Positions 7,771 to 16,081 of a stretch of 64,000 bases of DNA are shown in pieces. This stretch comes from Streptomyces gardneri. Its GTDB lineage: Bacteria > Actinomycetota > Actinomycetes > Streptomycetales > Streptomycetaceae. The stretch's first letter is position 1; each line of letters starts with the position of its first letter. The notes below the pieces were generated by a model. The model was not told the DNA's origin. It searched no databases and was given only the letters and a program-made list of their open reading frames with translations. The position numbers and the translations under genes are program-made. The DNA lies in the NCBI RefSeq assembly GCF_006539185.1, contig NZ_BJMN01000002.1, positions 1-64,000 of the forward strand. Direction: 5' to 3'.

Positions 7771-9037
7771 TGTCCGAGGCGAACTGCTCGACCATCTCCG
7801 GGGTGACCGTCGGCCGGCACTGCGCGATGGCCTCCAGATAGTCCGCCGTGCTCGCGCCGGGGTCCGGGTCGTCCCCGCCCCGGCCGCCGATCGCCACCAG
7901 GTCCCGCTCGAAGGAGGCCTGGGCGGCGATCCGGGCCGCGTGCTCGATGTCGGCCGGGGTGAACAGATCGCTCGCCAGGACGAGTTCGTCGATGTCGACG
8001 TCCGTCCGTCCGTCCGTGTAGCGGGCCCAGATCGCCGCCCGCGCCACCTTGTCCGGCGTACCGATCGGGATGAGGTAGTCGAAACGGCCGGGGCGCAGGA
8101 AAGCCGGGTCGAGGGAGCGGATCGAGTTGGTGGCGCAGACGAGCAGCCGCTCGTCCCGCTCCCGGAAACCCGGTATCAGCTTGAGGAGTTCATTGGTCAC
8201 GCCGTGCATGCCGCCGGGCTGCGCGGGCTCCGAGCGGACCGGGGCGATCTCCTCGACCTCGTCGATGAAGACGAGGACCCGCTCCAGCTCGGCGATCCGC
8301 GCGAACGCGGACCGCAGGGCGGCGGCGAGGTTCCCCTCGTCGGCGAGGCGGGACGGCAGGATCTCCACGAACGGCCAGCCGAGCCGGGAGGCGATGCCCC
8401 GCGCGAACGTCGTCTTCCCCGTGCCGGGCGGGCCGAAGAGACAGACCGCGCGCGGCGGCCGCACCCCGTGCCGGGTGGCCCGCTCCGGCTCGGCCAGCGG
8501 CAGGACGACCCGCCGCTCGATGAGGTCCTTCTCCCGCTCCATCCCGGCGACCTTCGCCCACAGGTCACCGGGGAGCAGCCGGCCGCCGAGGTCGTCGAGG
8601 AGCCCGGCGGCGGGCCCGTGCAGGGGCTCCACCTTCTCGAAGTACGCCACGGCGGGCTGGCGGGTGTACCCGGCGTTCAGCAGCCCCTCGCCGAGGAGCT
8701 CCTCCTCCGGCAGCACGTACGCGATCCGCCCGACCCGGGCCGCCACGAGCCGCCGCTCCAACTCCACGAGCAGGGCGCTGGCCAGGCCGCGGCCGCGCCA
8801 TGCCGAGGAGATCGCGACCCGCATCACCCAGGCCCGCTCCCCGGCGACACAGGCGAGCGCGGCGCCGATGGGCACGCCCTGGTGGACGGCGACCACGGCC
8901 GGCTGCCGCGAGGTGAGGGCCCCGATGCACTCGGCGAGCGAGAACACGGACTCCTGCCCGAGCTCGGCGGTGGTGTCGATCAGATGGACGACGGCGGCGA
9001 GATCGCTCTCGCGATAGTCGTGGATGTGCCAGTTCAC
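7748..9037 (-). CDS. GNAT-AAA+ ATPase fusion protein
   Basis: A two-domain protein of 429 aa. Residues 1-140 are a GNAT acetyltransferase, with RVAISSAWRGRGLASALLVELE as the acetyl-CoA motif. Residues 150-429 are an AAA+ ATPase with Walker A GPPGTGKT (202-209), Walker B VLVFIDE (D259/E260), sensor-1 N304 and an arginine finger in FLRPGRFD. The ATPase resembles the FtsH/p97/Vps4 type. The GTG at 9037 has GAGGGGCGG at good spacing and starts the acetyltransferase fold exactly. The in-frame ATG 27 codons upstream adds low-complexity sequence. The role is unknown; ATP-driven remodelling coupled to acetylation is a hypothesis. Confidence 0.85.
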   Translation of the reverse strand: MNWHIHDYRESDLAAVVHLIDTTAELGQESVFSLAECIGALTSRQPAVVAVHQGVPIGAALACVAGERAWVMRVAISSAWRGRGLASALLVELERRLVAARVGRIAYVLPEEELLGEGLLNAGYTRQPAVAYFEKVEPLHGPAAGLLDDLGGRLLPGDLWAKVAGMEREKDLIERRVVLPLAEPERATRHGVRPPRAVCLFGPPGTGKTTFARGIASRLGWPFVEILPSRLADEGNLAAALRSAFARIAELERVLVFIDEVEEIAPVRSEPAQPGGMHGVTNELLKLIPGFRERDERLLVCATNSIRSLDPAFLRPGRFDYLIPIGTPDKVARAAIWARYTDGRTDVDIDELVLASDLFTPADIEHAARIAAQASFERDLVAIGGRGGDDPDPGASTADYLEAIAQCRPTVTPEMVEQFASDITTHARI

Positions 9038-9176
9038 CGGTGGTACCGCCCCTCGTTGGTGCCGATGCGGCGAGGCTAGGCGCGGCCGTGGACACCGGTC
9101 GTGCGCCGCCGTGCACAAGCCGGTGCCGGCAAACGCTCCGTACCGGCTCTATGTGCCCGGGGGGACAGGATGAACG

Positions 9177-9227
9177 GCGGGACAGCACGAGCAGCGGGAC
9201 ATCACGAACAGCGGGACATGGCGAACG
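9177..9227. repeat. three tandem copies of a 17-bp unit
   Basis: Units begin at 9177, 9194 and 9211 and share GCGGGACA..ACGA.CA (copy 3 is slightly diverged). They lie in the gap between the GNAT-AAA start and the SPW-gene terminator. No function is evident. Confidence 0.75.
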
Positions 9228-9259
9228 GCGGCACCTCCGCGGGGGAGGTGCCGCCGTTC
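9223..9259 (-). terminator. strong hairpin terminator after SPW gene
   Basis: GAACGGCGGCACCTCC pairs perfectly with GGAGGTGCCGCCGTTC, giving a 16-bp stem and a GCGGG loop. It lies 16 bp past the stop of the minus-strand SPW gene. There is no U-tract, which fits high-GC actinobacterial terminators. It overlaps the last copy of the 17-bp repeats. Confidence 0.75.
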
Positions 9260-9274
9260 CGGGGGATCAGATCG

Positions 9275-9712
9275 TCACGTCCTTCTCTTGGTCATGAGCA
9301 GTCCGCCGGCCGTGAGGGAGAACAGGCAGACGCACGCACCGGTGATCACGTTGCTGAGGACGGTGCCGGTGTCGGGGCTCTGTCCGACCACCCACGGGGC
9401 GATGATCAGCCACGCGCCCATCAGCAGGACGACGACGTTGAGGTCCTGCGACCGCTCCGGAGCCATCGACATGCACAGGCCGAGCACCGCGAGGGCGATG
9501 CCGACGACCAGGTTCGTGATGGCGAGTGCGGGCTGGGCGGCGGAGAAGTGGACCGTCCACGGGGAGATCGCGGCGTAGATGCCGGCGAGGATCACGAGTT
9601 CCTCGACCGCCGCGACACCTCGGGTCTGGAGCATGCGGGCGTAACGATCCCGCATTTCCGACGCATCGGGGTGTCCCGCGATATCACCAGGACGGTGAGA
9701 GACGTCGGCCAT
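9275..9712 (-). CDS. SPW-repeat integral membrane protein
   Basis: A 145-aa protein with four predicted transmembrane helices arranged as two SPW repeats (ISPWTVHF and IAPWVVGQS). Each repeat follows a hydrophobic segment, as in the SPW repeat family. The N-terminal 45 residues are soluble (EMRDRYARMLQTRGVAAVEE). The ATG is preceded by a perfect AAGGAGG. Function is unknown in the family. The upstream 235 bp to the cupin gene contain a locally AT-richer stretch that could hold promoters but no clear repeat. Confidence 0.87.
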   Translation of the reverse strand: MADVSHRPGDIAGHPDASEMRDRYARMLQTRGVAAVEELVILAGIYAAISPWTVHFSAAQPALAITNLVVGIALAVLGLCMSMAPERSQDLNVVVLLMGAWLIIAPWVVGQSPDTGTVLSNVITGACVCLFSLTAGGLLMTKRRT

Positions 9713-9950
9713 ACGACTCGCCTCCTTCTGGCGTCATGCACGTCTGACCGCTTGTGCGGCGTGTGGCAATCATGCCGCGGCTCCATTGTGCTCTTATCTG
9801 TCCTTTATGTGTAGGTCTGCACTCTAAGGGAAGCGCACAGAATTCGCCCGGCCGATCTGCCCGGAACCACCAAACACAGGTGGGTCCGGGCAGCCCGGCG
9901 TAGCCTGGAAGTGGACTCGGGGCCAGGCCTCTACACGCCAGGAGCGAATG

Positions 9951-10322
9951 ATGGCCGGCATCGTTCAGAAGAGCTTTGATTCAGCGGACGAGACCCGCCC
10001 CTTCGAGGACGGCAAGGGCAGGCTGGACCTCGTCAACGGCTCGCGCGGAGCGGTCGGCCGCGCCGTGTTCGAGCCGGGTTGGCAGTGGTCCAAGCATGTG
10101 AAGCCGATCGCCGGCACCGACAGCTGTATGGCGTCGCACGTCGGATACATCGTCAGCGGCCGGATGAAGGTCGTCATGGACAACGGCGACACGACGGAGT
10201 TCGGCGCCGGCGACTTCATGGAGGTCACGCCCGGACACGACGCGTGGGTGCTCGGCGACGAGCCCTGCGTGGCCCTCGACTGGGTCGGCTTCGCCGACTA
10301 CGCCCAACCGTCCGGATCCTGA
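9951..10322 (+). CDS. cupin-domain protein
   Basis: A single cupin barrel of 123 aa. The two conserved beta motifs are visible: GTDSCMASHVGYIVSGRMKVVMDNG (motif 1, imperfect HXH-type metal site) and FGAGDFMEVTPGHDAWVLGDEPCVALDW (motif 2). Of two adjacent ATG codons I chose the second (9951) because AGGAG is then 6 nt away. It is probably a small metal-binding or sensor protein; no partner gene is obvious. It is convergent with the alkylsulfatase-like gene. Confidence 0.82.
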   Translation: MAGIVQKSFDSADETRPFEDGKGRLDLVNGSRGAVGRAVFEPGWQWSKHVKPIAGTDSCMASHVGYIVSGRMKVVMDNGDTTEFGAGDFMEVTPGHDAWVLGDEPCVALDWVGFADYAQPSGS

Positions 10323-10368
10323 CGGGCACGGCTCGCTTCCTCCGGCTCCCGGCGGGCTCGCCTCCGCC

Positions 10369-11313
10369 TCAAACGGTGGCGGGCTCCGCCGGCGACGCGC
10401 CGGAGGCGATGCCGAACGCCGGGTCCGGTACCGACTCGGGCGCGAGGAGGACCGAGGCGACGCCGTCCACGCCGACCGGCACGTCGCCGTCGATGGTCAC
10501 GCGGCGCAGCTTGCGCTCGTGGTCGTCGGAGTCGTCCACGCCGTAGTGCTGGGTGGCGCGGTTGTCCCAGATCGCCACGTCGCCGACCTGCCACTGCCAG
10601 CGCACGGTGTTCTCCGGGCGCTCGATGTGCGTCTGGAAGAGGGCGAGCAGGGCGCGTGAGTCGGCGCCCGTGAGGCCGCTGATCCGCTGGACGAAGTTGC
10701 CGAGGAGGAGCGTGCGCTCGCCGGTCTCCGGGTGGACCCGCACGACCGGGTGCTCCGTGAGGTACTTCGTCGAGGCGAAGACCTCACGGAAGCGCGCGAG
10801 CTGTTCGGGCAGGACGCCCGGGCGCAGGGCCGCGTAGTCGTAGTCGTTGGAGTGCACCGCGCGCAGGCTGTCTGCGAGGGCGCGCAGCGGCTCGGGGAGA
10901 TGGGCGTACGCGGTCGCGGTGTTGGCCCAGAGGGTGTTGCCGCCGTACGGCGGGATGGTCACCGCGCGCAGGATCGAGAACGCGGGGTACGCCGGCACGA
11001 AGGTGACGTCCGTGTGCCACTGGTTGGCCCGGGCGCCGTAGTCCGAGTCGATCGGGAAGGAGTAACGCCCGTCGGCGGAGGGGACGGTGGGGTGGGCGAC
11101 GGGAGTACCGAGCAGCTTGCCGAAGGCCTCGTGGGCCTCCTCGTCCAGGTGGTCCTGGCCGCGGAAGAAGACGACCTTGTGCGCCAGGAGCGCGGCACGG
11201 ATCTCGGCGACGGTCCCGGCGGACAGGTCGCCGCCGAGGCGGACTCCGGAGATGACGGCGCCGAGGCGGCCGCCGACCTTCTCGACGGTGACGGTGGTGG
11301 TAGCGGTCGACAT
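10369..11313 (-). CDS. atsK: AtsK-like Fe(II)/2-oxoglutarate alkylsulfatase (TauD/TfdA family)
   Basis: A 314-aa TauD/TfdA dioxygenase. The facial triad is visible: H100 and D102 in QWHTDVTF and H256 in [11 protein letters not shown]. The 2-oxoglutarate Arg lies in ERKLRR (about 270). The surrounding sequence ([41 protein letters not shown]) matches the alkylsulfatase AtsK more than taurine dioxygenase. AtsK oxidises primary alkyl sulfates to aldehyde plus inorganic sulfate. It is divergent from a ROK regulator and beside a sulfate-ester transport/sulfatase operon, which supports a sulfur-scavenging role. Start after AAAGGACC. Confidence 0.85.
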   Translation of the reverse strand: MSTATTTVTVEKVGGRLGAVISGVRLGGDLSAGTVAEIRAALLAHKVVFFRGQDHLDEEAHEAFGKLLGTPVAHPTVPSADGRYSFPIDSDYGARANQWHTDVTFVPAYPAFSILRAVTIPPYGGNTLWANTATAYAHLPEPLRALADSLRAVHSNDYDYAALRPGVLPEQLARFREVFASTKYLTEHPVVRVHPETGERTLLLGNFVQRISGLTGADSRALLALFQTHIERPENTVRWQWQVGDVAIWDNRATQHYGVDDSDDHERKLRRVTIDGDVPVGVDGVASVLLAPESVPDPAFGIASGASPAEPATV

Positions 11314-11343
11314 GGTGGTCCTTTCGGGGTGGTGCGAACGGAT

Positions 11344-11361
11344 TCCGGAATTAATTCCGGA
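11344..11361. promoter_or_regulatory. 18-bp perfect palindrome upstream of atsK-like gene (candidate ROK operator)
   Basis: TCCGGAATTAATTCCGGA is self-complementary over all 18 bases. It lies 30 bp upstream of the atsK-like ATG in the gap shared with the ROK regulator gene. It is AT-rich in its centre, unlike the surrounding DNA. It is a natural candidate for the operator of the adjacent ROK protein. Confidence 0.6.
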
Positions 11362-11805
11362 GCGGAAGCAATGACATGACGGCGAGGAACCCGCCACCGC
11401 GAACGGGACAGCGGTGTGCCGGGAGTGGTGCGCGGTGTACGGAGCCGGCGAGGTGGGCGCCGGGGTACGGGTGAGGGCGGCGAGCCCGTCACGCGAAGGG
11501 TCGCGAGGATCAGGCGCCGGAGCCGGCGGGACACGAGGAGGTCGCGAACATGTCCCGGAGCCTCGCAGCGGCCGTCGCGGGACGTCAAGCGGCCTTCCGG
11601 GCCACGAACCGCGCCCCGTGATGGTTGAATCGGCGCCTGCCCGCCCCCGGTGTCCTCGCTCTCCGTGCCCAGCTGCACCGCCGCTGACCAGCGGTGACGC
11701 AAGGGATTCCGGCGGGGGCGGCCCGGACGGGCGGAGCCGCGACGGACCCGCCGCCGGCAGCCCGGGGAATTCACGCCGCCGCAACAGTGACGCAGAGAGG
11801 CACCC
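11362..11805. other. intergenic region between atsK-like and ROK genes
   Basis: About 440 bp without a supported gene. It must contain the divergent promoters. A GAGAGG ribosome-binding site precedes the ROK ATG. A 13-codon reading frame with one Cys (on the minus strand, starting near 11550) was seen but does not resemble known sulfur leader peptides. Confidence 0.5.
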
Positions 11806-13035
11806 ATGACGACCACCTCCCACGGCTCCCGGATGGCGGGCGACGGCCGCCGCGAGGCCAACGCCGCCACCGTGCTGCGGACCGTCCTCGACCACGGTCC
11901 GGTCGCCCGCGGCGCCGTCGCCCGGCTCTCCGGACTCAGCCCCGCCGCCGTCTCGCGCCAGGCCACCGACCTCACCCGGCTCGGCCTCCTGCGCGAACTG
12001 CCGGAGCTGGCCGGAGGCGGGGGCGTGGGGCGTCCGCAGATCCCCGTCGACCTGCACATCGGCGCCACGGGCGGACCCGTCGTCGGCGGCGTCCACCTCG
12101 GCGTCCCCAGCTCGACCCTCGGCCTGGTCGACCTGCGCGGCCGGGTCCTGGCCCGCCGCACCCATCCGCACGACGGCATCGCGCCGCACGACCTGCCCGC
12201 CTCCGTCGCCCGCGCGCTCCGCGGCTTCCTCGACGAGCACACCAGGGGCCGCCCCCTGCTCGGGGTCGGCGCCGCCGTCGGCGGCTGGGTGGACCCCGCC
12301 GAGGGGGTCGTCGTCCGCCACGACGCCTTCGGCTGGCGCCGCCGCCCGCTCGCCGCCGAGCTCACACGGGGCCTCGGCGGGCACACCGTACGGCTCGACA
12401 ACCACGCCCGCTCCATCGCCCAGTCGGAGATCCTCTTCGGGCGGCCCGCGGCCCGGCGCAGCCTCGTCCATCTCTTCGTCGGCAATGTCGTCGACGCGGC
12501 CGTCGGGCTCGCCGGGATCGTGCACCAGGGCCCCGGCTCGGCGGCCGGCGACGTGGCTCACCTGCCCGTGCCGGACTCCACCGTCCCCTGCCCGTGCGGG
12601 CGTTCGGGGTGCCTGGAGGCGACCGCCTCGAACACCGCGCTCGGCCTCACCGCCGTGCGGCGCGGGATCGTCCCCGAGCCCGACACGTTCCTCGTCGTGG
12701 ACGCCGCGGCGGCGGGGGACCGGCGCGCCGACCGGCTTCTGCGCGAGCGGGCCCGCGCGGTGGGCCGGGCCGTCGCGCTGCTCCTCGACGTCCTGAACCC
12801 CGATCTCGTCGTCGTGACCGAGCACGCCAGCGTCCTCGAACCGGACTACCTGGAGGAGATCCGCGGGGCGGCGATCGACCTCTCGCACGTCTGCGACGAC
12901 CCCGAACGCATCGTCAGTCCACATGCCGGACCGGCCACGCTGCCCGTCGCGGCGGGCACGGTTCTGCTGAATTCGCTGTTCAGAAGGCCTCTTGAGACGG
13001 TCGAGGAACTCCTCTCCGAGGGCGGGGAAGGGTGA
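11806..13035 (+). CDS. ROK-family transcriptional regulator
   Basis: A 409-aa ROK repressor. It has an N-terminal winged HTH ([21 protein letters not shown], then [18 protein letters not shown]) followed by an ASKHA-type ROK domain. The ROK zinc motif is intact: [10 protein letters not shown] near residue 265. The sugar-kinase catalytic region reads VRLDNHAR in place of the usual DND, so it is probably a sensor, not an active kinase. It is divergent from the AtsK-like gene and upstream of the sulfate-ester operon, so it probably controls both. The ligand may be a sulfated or desulfated sugar. Confidence 0.87.
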   Translation: MTTTSHGSRMAGDGRREANAATVLRTVLDHGPVARGAVARLSGLSPAAVSRQATDLTRLGLLRELPELAGGGGVGRPQIPVDLHIGATGGPVVGGVHLGVPSSTLGLVDLRGRVLARRTHPHDGIAPHDLPASVARALRGFLDEHTRGRPLLGVGAAVGGWVDPAEGVVVRHDAFGWRRRPLAAELTRGLGGHTVRLDNHARSIAQSEILFGRPAARRSLVHLFVGNVVDAAVGLAGIVHQGPGSAAGDVAHLPVPDSTVPCPCGRSGCLEATASNTALGLTAVRRGIVPEPDTFLVVDAAAAGDRRADRLLRERARAVGRAVALLLDVLNPDLVVVTEHASVLEPDYLEEIRGAAIDLSHVCDDPERIVSPHAGPATLPVAAGTVLLNSLFRRPLETVEELLSEGGEG

Positions 13036-13063
13036 CGGCGTCTCAGAATGCGGGCAACGCCGG

Positions 13064-13099
13064 TTGACCGCCTCGCGGAGCCGCTGTCATATTGCTCCC
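13064..13099 (+). promoter_or_regulatory. sigma70-type promoter for leaderless leader-peptide transcript
   Basis: TTGACC (13064-13069) and CATATT (13088-13093) are separated by 18 bp. A start point 7 nt after the -10 box falls on the GTG at 13100, the first codon of the predicted leader peptide, so translation would be leaderless. No Shine-Dalgarno sequence is visible there, which fits. Confidence 0.5.
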
Positions 13100-13183
13100 G
13101 TGAATCCGGACATGCGCCTCATCTCCCGCAGGCACGTCGACCTCTGTCGACAGGCCAGTGCGGTCTGTGCCGTCCGCGTCTGA
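13100..13183 (+). CDS. Cys-containing leader peptide (putative cysteine-attenuation peptide)
   Basis: A 27-aa peptide reading VNPDMRLISRRHVDLCRQAS then AVCAVRV. The RRHVDLxRxxSAxC pattern is, from memory, the actinobacterial 'putative leader peptide' family found upstream of sulfur-assimilation genes. In that family translation of Cys codons is proposed to sense cysteine supply. An internal ATG at 13112 would give a 23-aa form. It is the first coding element ahead of the transporter/sulfatase operon, about 355 bp upstream of the binding-protein gene. Regulation is inferred, not shown. Confidence 0.65.
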   Translation: MNPDMRLISRRHVDLCRQASAVCAVRV

Positions 13184-13537
13184 ACCTCCGCGCCGGGCGT
13201 CGAACCGGTGGCCCCGTCGGGCCCGCTGACTCCGTCCCGACCCCGCCGGACATCCCCCGGCTCTCCTGACCTTCCGGCACCCCGGCGCGCCCTGGCGTCC
13301 CGACCGCCGGCCGGCTGAATCGCCGCACCGCGTCGTACTTTCCGTACCGCGTCGTACGTCGCCGTACCGCGTCGTATCTCCGTACCGCGCCGTACTTCGC
13401 CGTACTGCCGTACCGGCGCACCCCGTCCCGCACAGCGCACCGCGCGTACCCCGCACGCCCGGTGCGGCCATTTCTCCCGCAGCGGAAGGAATGGCCGCGC
13501 CCCGTGCGCCTCCGACTCCCTTCACAGGCAGGCAACG
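13184..13537. other. long leader region between Cys leader peptide and binding-protein gene
   Basis: About 350 bp with no gene. It holds GC-rich segments able to form hairpins and a degenerate CCGTACCGCGTCGTA array. In an attenuation model the terminator/antiterminator would lie here. I could not identify a single clear alternative pair of stems by eye. Confidence 0.45.
13323..13416. repeat. degenerate tandem array of CCGTACCGCGTCGTA units
   Basis: Four units of 18-20 bp begin at about 13323, 13342, 13362 and 13380, with shorter CCGTAC copies to 13416. The core CCG(T/C)ACCGCG(T/C)CGTA is repeated with variable 3-5 bp tails. The GTAC/CGTACG content is self-complementary, so the RNA could fold in several ways. 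It sits in the untranslated leader of the sulfate-ester operon. Confidence 0.7.
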
Positions 13538-15130
13538 ATGACCGAGTCCCGTCCCTCCACGCCCCTCACCCCCACCCGGCGCACCACCCTGCGCGCCGCG
13601 GGCGGCGGCGCCCTGCTCCTCGGGCTCGGACTCACGGGCTGCCGCTCGGCCGTCTCCGAGCCCGAGACACCCGCAGGAAAGGCCGGTGCCGAGGCCCGCC
13701 GCGGTGGCACCCTCACCGTCGCCATCAACTCGGACTTCACGCCCAGCCTGCTCTTCGCCCAGAGCGGCCAGTCGCTCCAGCACCGGCTGATCTACAACAC
13801 CCTCACCCGGTACGACGACCAGCTCAAGCCGCAGCCCGAACTCGCCACCTCCTGGGAGTACGCCCAGGACGGGCGCAGCATCACCCTCAAGCTCCGCACC
13901 GGCGTCACGTACCACGACGGCAGGCCCTTCACCGCCGACGACGTGATCTTCGCGGTGAAGAACCTGCAGAACCCGCTGCGTGCGGCCCAGTTGAGGGCCA
14001 CGGCCGCCGCCGTCACCGGCTTCGACAAGCGCGGCGACCACGAACTCGTCCTCAAGCTCGCCCATCCGGTGAACAACCTCTTCGACCTCTTCGAGTTCAT
14101 GATCCTCACCGACCGGAACAGCGTCGAGGACGCCGTCACCGGCAAGAAGCTCAACGGCACCGGCCCGTTCAGGCTCACCAAGTGGAGCCCCGGCACCGGT
14201 CTCAGCTTCACCCGCCACGAGAAGTACTGGCAGCCCGACCGCCCCTACCTCGACGCCGTCGAGTTCCGGGTCGTGCCGCAGGCCGACGCCCTGCTCTCCT
14301 CGCTGCGCACCGGCCAGTCCCAGCTCTCCTTCGGCGTCCCCGGCAAGAACCTCCCCGTCATCGCCTCCACCCCCGAACTCGCCATCAGCCAGTACACCAC
14401 CGGAGGCGGCGCCTACTACCTCGGCGTCAACACCACCGTGGCCCCGCTGAACGACAAGACCGTCCGACAGGCCCTCGCCTGGGGCATCGACCGGGAACGC
14501 ATCCTCAAGCAGGTCCTCGGCGGCTACGGACTCGCCTCCGCCACCCCCTGGCCCAAGTCCTCGCCCGCCTTCAGCGAGGCCGGCCGCACCCACTACACGT
14601 ACGACCCCGGCAAGGCCCGCGAACTCCTCAAGTCCGCCGGTCACCCCAAGCTCGACCTGCCACTGCTCCACATCAACCTGCCCGGCGACACCGCCGTCGC
14701 CGAGGCGATCCAGTACGACCTCAAGCAGATCGGCGTCCAGGTCACCCTCCAGCCCACCGACCCGGCCACCGCCCAGAAGAACCTCATCTCCCAGTCCATG
14801 CCCGGCCTCTGGACCATGAGCCACAGCTTCGCCCAGGTCCAGCCGTCCACCCTCGCGGTGAGCGCCTACCCCTTCAACGAGGCCAAGAACACCTCCAGGT
14901 TCCGCTCCGCCGCCTACACGAAGGTCGTCCGCGAGGCCTGGACCACCCCGGAGACCGGCGCCCGGGCCAACGCGCTGCGGCAGCAGATCACCGACACCCT
15001 CCTCGACGAGGCGTTCATCATCGACCTCGTCATCCGCGGCGCCGTCCAGGTCGCCTCGAAGAAGCTGCACGGCGTCACCCTCAACAAGTTCGCCTACCTC
15101 AACCTCGACAACGCCTACCTGGCGGGATGA
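13538..15130 (+). CDS. ABC transporter substrate-binding lipoprotein (family 5, Dpp/Opp-like)
   Basis: A 530-aa extracytoplasmic binding protein. The N-terminus has a Tat/Sec-like RRTTLRAAGGG region, a hydrophobic core and a lipobox LTGC, so the mature protein is probably lipid-anchored at Cys28. The body is a SBP family 5 fold (HRLIYNTLTRYDDQLKPQPE, LRTGVTYHDGRPFTADDV, NGTGPFRLTKWSPG, VRQALAWGIDRERIL). That family binds peptides, nickel complexes or oligosaccharides. Here the operon partners point to a sulfated organic ligand. First gene of a translationally coupled operon; the next gene starts 2 bp past its stop. Confidence 0.9.
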   Translation: MTESRPSTPLTPTRRTTLRAAGGGALLLGLGLTGCRSAVSEPETPAGKAGAEARRGGTLTVAINSDFTPSLLFAQSGQSLQHRLIYNTLTRYDDQLKPQPELATSWEYAQDGRSITLKLRTGVTYHDGRPFTADDVIFAVKNLQNPLRAAQLRATAAAVTGFDKRGDHELVLKLAHPVNNLFDLFEFMILTDRNSVEDAVTGKKLNGTGPFRLTKWSPGTGLSFTRHEKYWQPDRPYLDAVEFRVVPQADALLSSLRTGQSQLSFGVPGKNLPVIASTPELAISQYTTGGGAYYLGVNTTVAPLNDKTVRQALAWGIDRERILKQVLGGYGLASATPWPKSSPAFSEAGRTHYTYDPGKARELLKSAGHPKLDLPLLHINLPGDTAVAEAIQYDLKQIGVQVTLQPTDPATAQKNLISQSMPGLWTMSHSFAQVQPSTLAVSAYPFNEAKNTSRFRSAAYTKVVREAWTTPETGARANALRQQITDTLLDEAFIIDLVIRGAVQVASKKLHGVTLNKFAYLNLDNAYLAG

Positions 15131-15131
15131 G

Positions 15132-16076
15132 ATGCGCGGCCATCTGCTGCGGAGGCTCCCCTCCGCCCTCCTCGTCCTCCTCGTCGCCTCCTTCGCCGCC
15201 TTCGCCCTCCTCCGCCTCGTCCCCGGCGACCCCGCCGCCGTCCTCGCCGGACCCGACGCGAGCCCCGAGACCGAGGCGGCCATCCGGGACCGCCTCGGCC
15301 TCGACGCCTCCCTGCTCAGCCAGTACGTCCAGTGGCTCGGAGACCTCGTCACCGGCGACCTCGGACCGTCCTACGCGATCGGCGGACAGACCGCCGACCT
15401 GATCGGCGAAGCCATCGGCGCCACCGTCGAACTCACCCTCGGCGCCCTGCTGTTCGTCGTCGTCCTCGGCGCCGCCTTCGGCATCGTCGGCGCGACCTCC
15501 GGCAACCGCTGGCTCCGCGGCACCGTCCGGATCCTCACCACCGGAGCGCTCGCCGTCCCGCCCTTCGTCACCGGCGTCCTGCTCGTCCTCCTCTTCTCCG
15601 TCCTCCTGGGCGTCCTGCCCCCGGGCGGCCGCGTCCCGCTCCTCGCCGCCCCCGACCTCGGCGTCCAGTACCTGCTGCTGCCCGCCCTCTGCCTCGCCCT
15701 GCCCAGCGCCGCCGTCCTCGGCCGCTACCTCAAGGACGGCATCGAACGCGCCCTCGGCGAGGACTACGTCCGCACCGCCACCGCCGCCGGCATCGCGCCC
15801 CGACGCCTCCTCTGGCGGCACGCCCTGCCCAACGCCCTGCCACCCGTCGTCACCCTCCTCGGCATGCAGACCGGCAACCTCCTCGGCGGGGCCGTCCTCG
15901 TCGAGGCGATCTTCGCCTGGCCGGGCCTCGGCCAGCTCGCCGAACAGGCCCTGGTCCGCCGCGACTACCCCGTCGTCCAGGACCTCCTGCTGCTCCTCGT
16001 CACCGTCTTCGTCCTCGTCCAGCTCCTCACCGACCTCGTCCACGCCTGGCTCGACCCCCGGATCAGGTGGGAGTGA
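15132..16076 (+). CDS. ABC transporter permease (DppB-like)
   Basis: A 314-aa inner-membrane permease with six predicted helices. It has a DppB/OppB-type N-terminal half (LRLVPGDPAAVLAGPDASPE) and the EAA cytoplasmic loop (RTATAAGIAPRRLLWRHALPNALPPV) that contacts the ATPase. It begins one base after the binding-protein stop and is followed by the second permease with no gap, so the three genes are co-translated. Confidence 0.92.
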   Translation: MRGHLLRRLPSALLVLLVASFAAFALLRLVPGDPAAVLAGPDASPETEAAIRDRLGLDASLLSQYVQWLGDLVTGDLGPSYAIGGQTADLIGEAIGATVELTLGALLFVVVLGAAFGIVGATSGNRWLRGTVRILTTGALAVPPFVTGVLLVLLFSVLLGVLPPGGRVPLLAAPDLGVQYLLLPALCLALPSAAVLGRYLKDGIERALGEDYVRTATAAGIAPRRLLWRHALPNALPPVVTLLGMQTGNLLGGAVLVEAIFAWPGLGQLAEQALVRRDYPVVQDLLLLLVTVFVLVQLLTDLVHAWLDPRIRWE

Positions 16077-16081
16077 CCGCC

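Noticed and set aside
11420..11560. A second sulfur leader peptide upstream of the AtsK-like gene
   Set aside because: The 13-codon Cys-containing frame lacks the RRHVDL pattern and any ribosome-binding site.
13323..13416. CRISPR or iteron origin
   Set aside because: Units are degenerate, spacers are only 3-5 bp, and there is no replication gene nearby.
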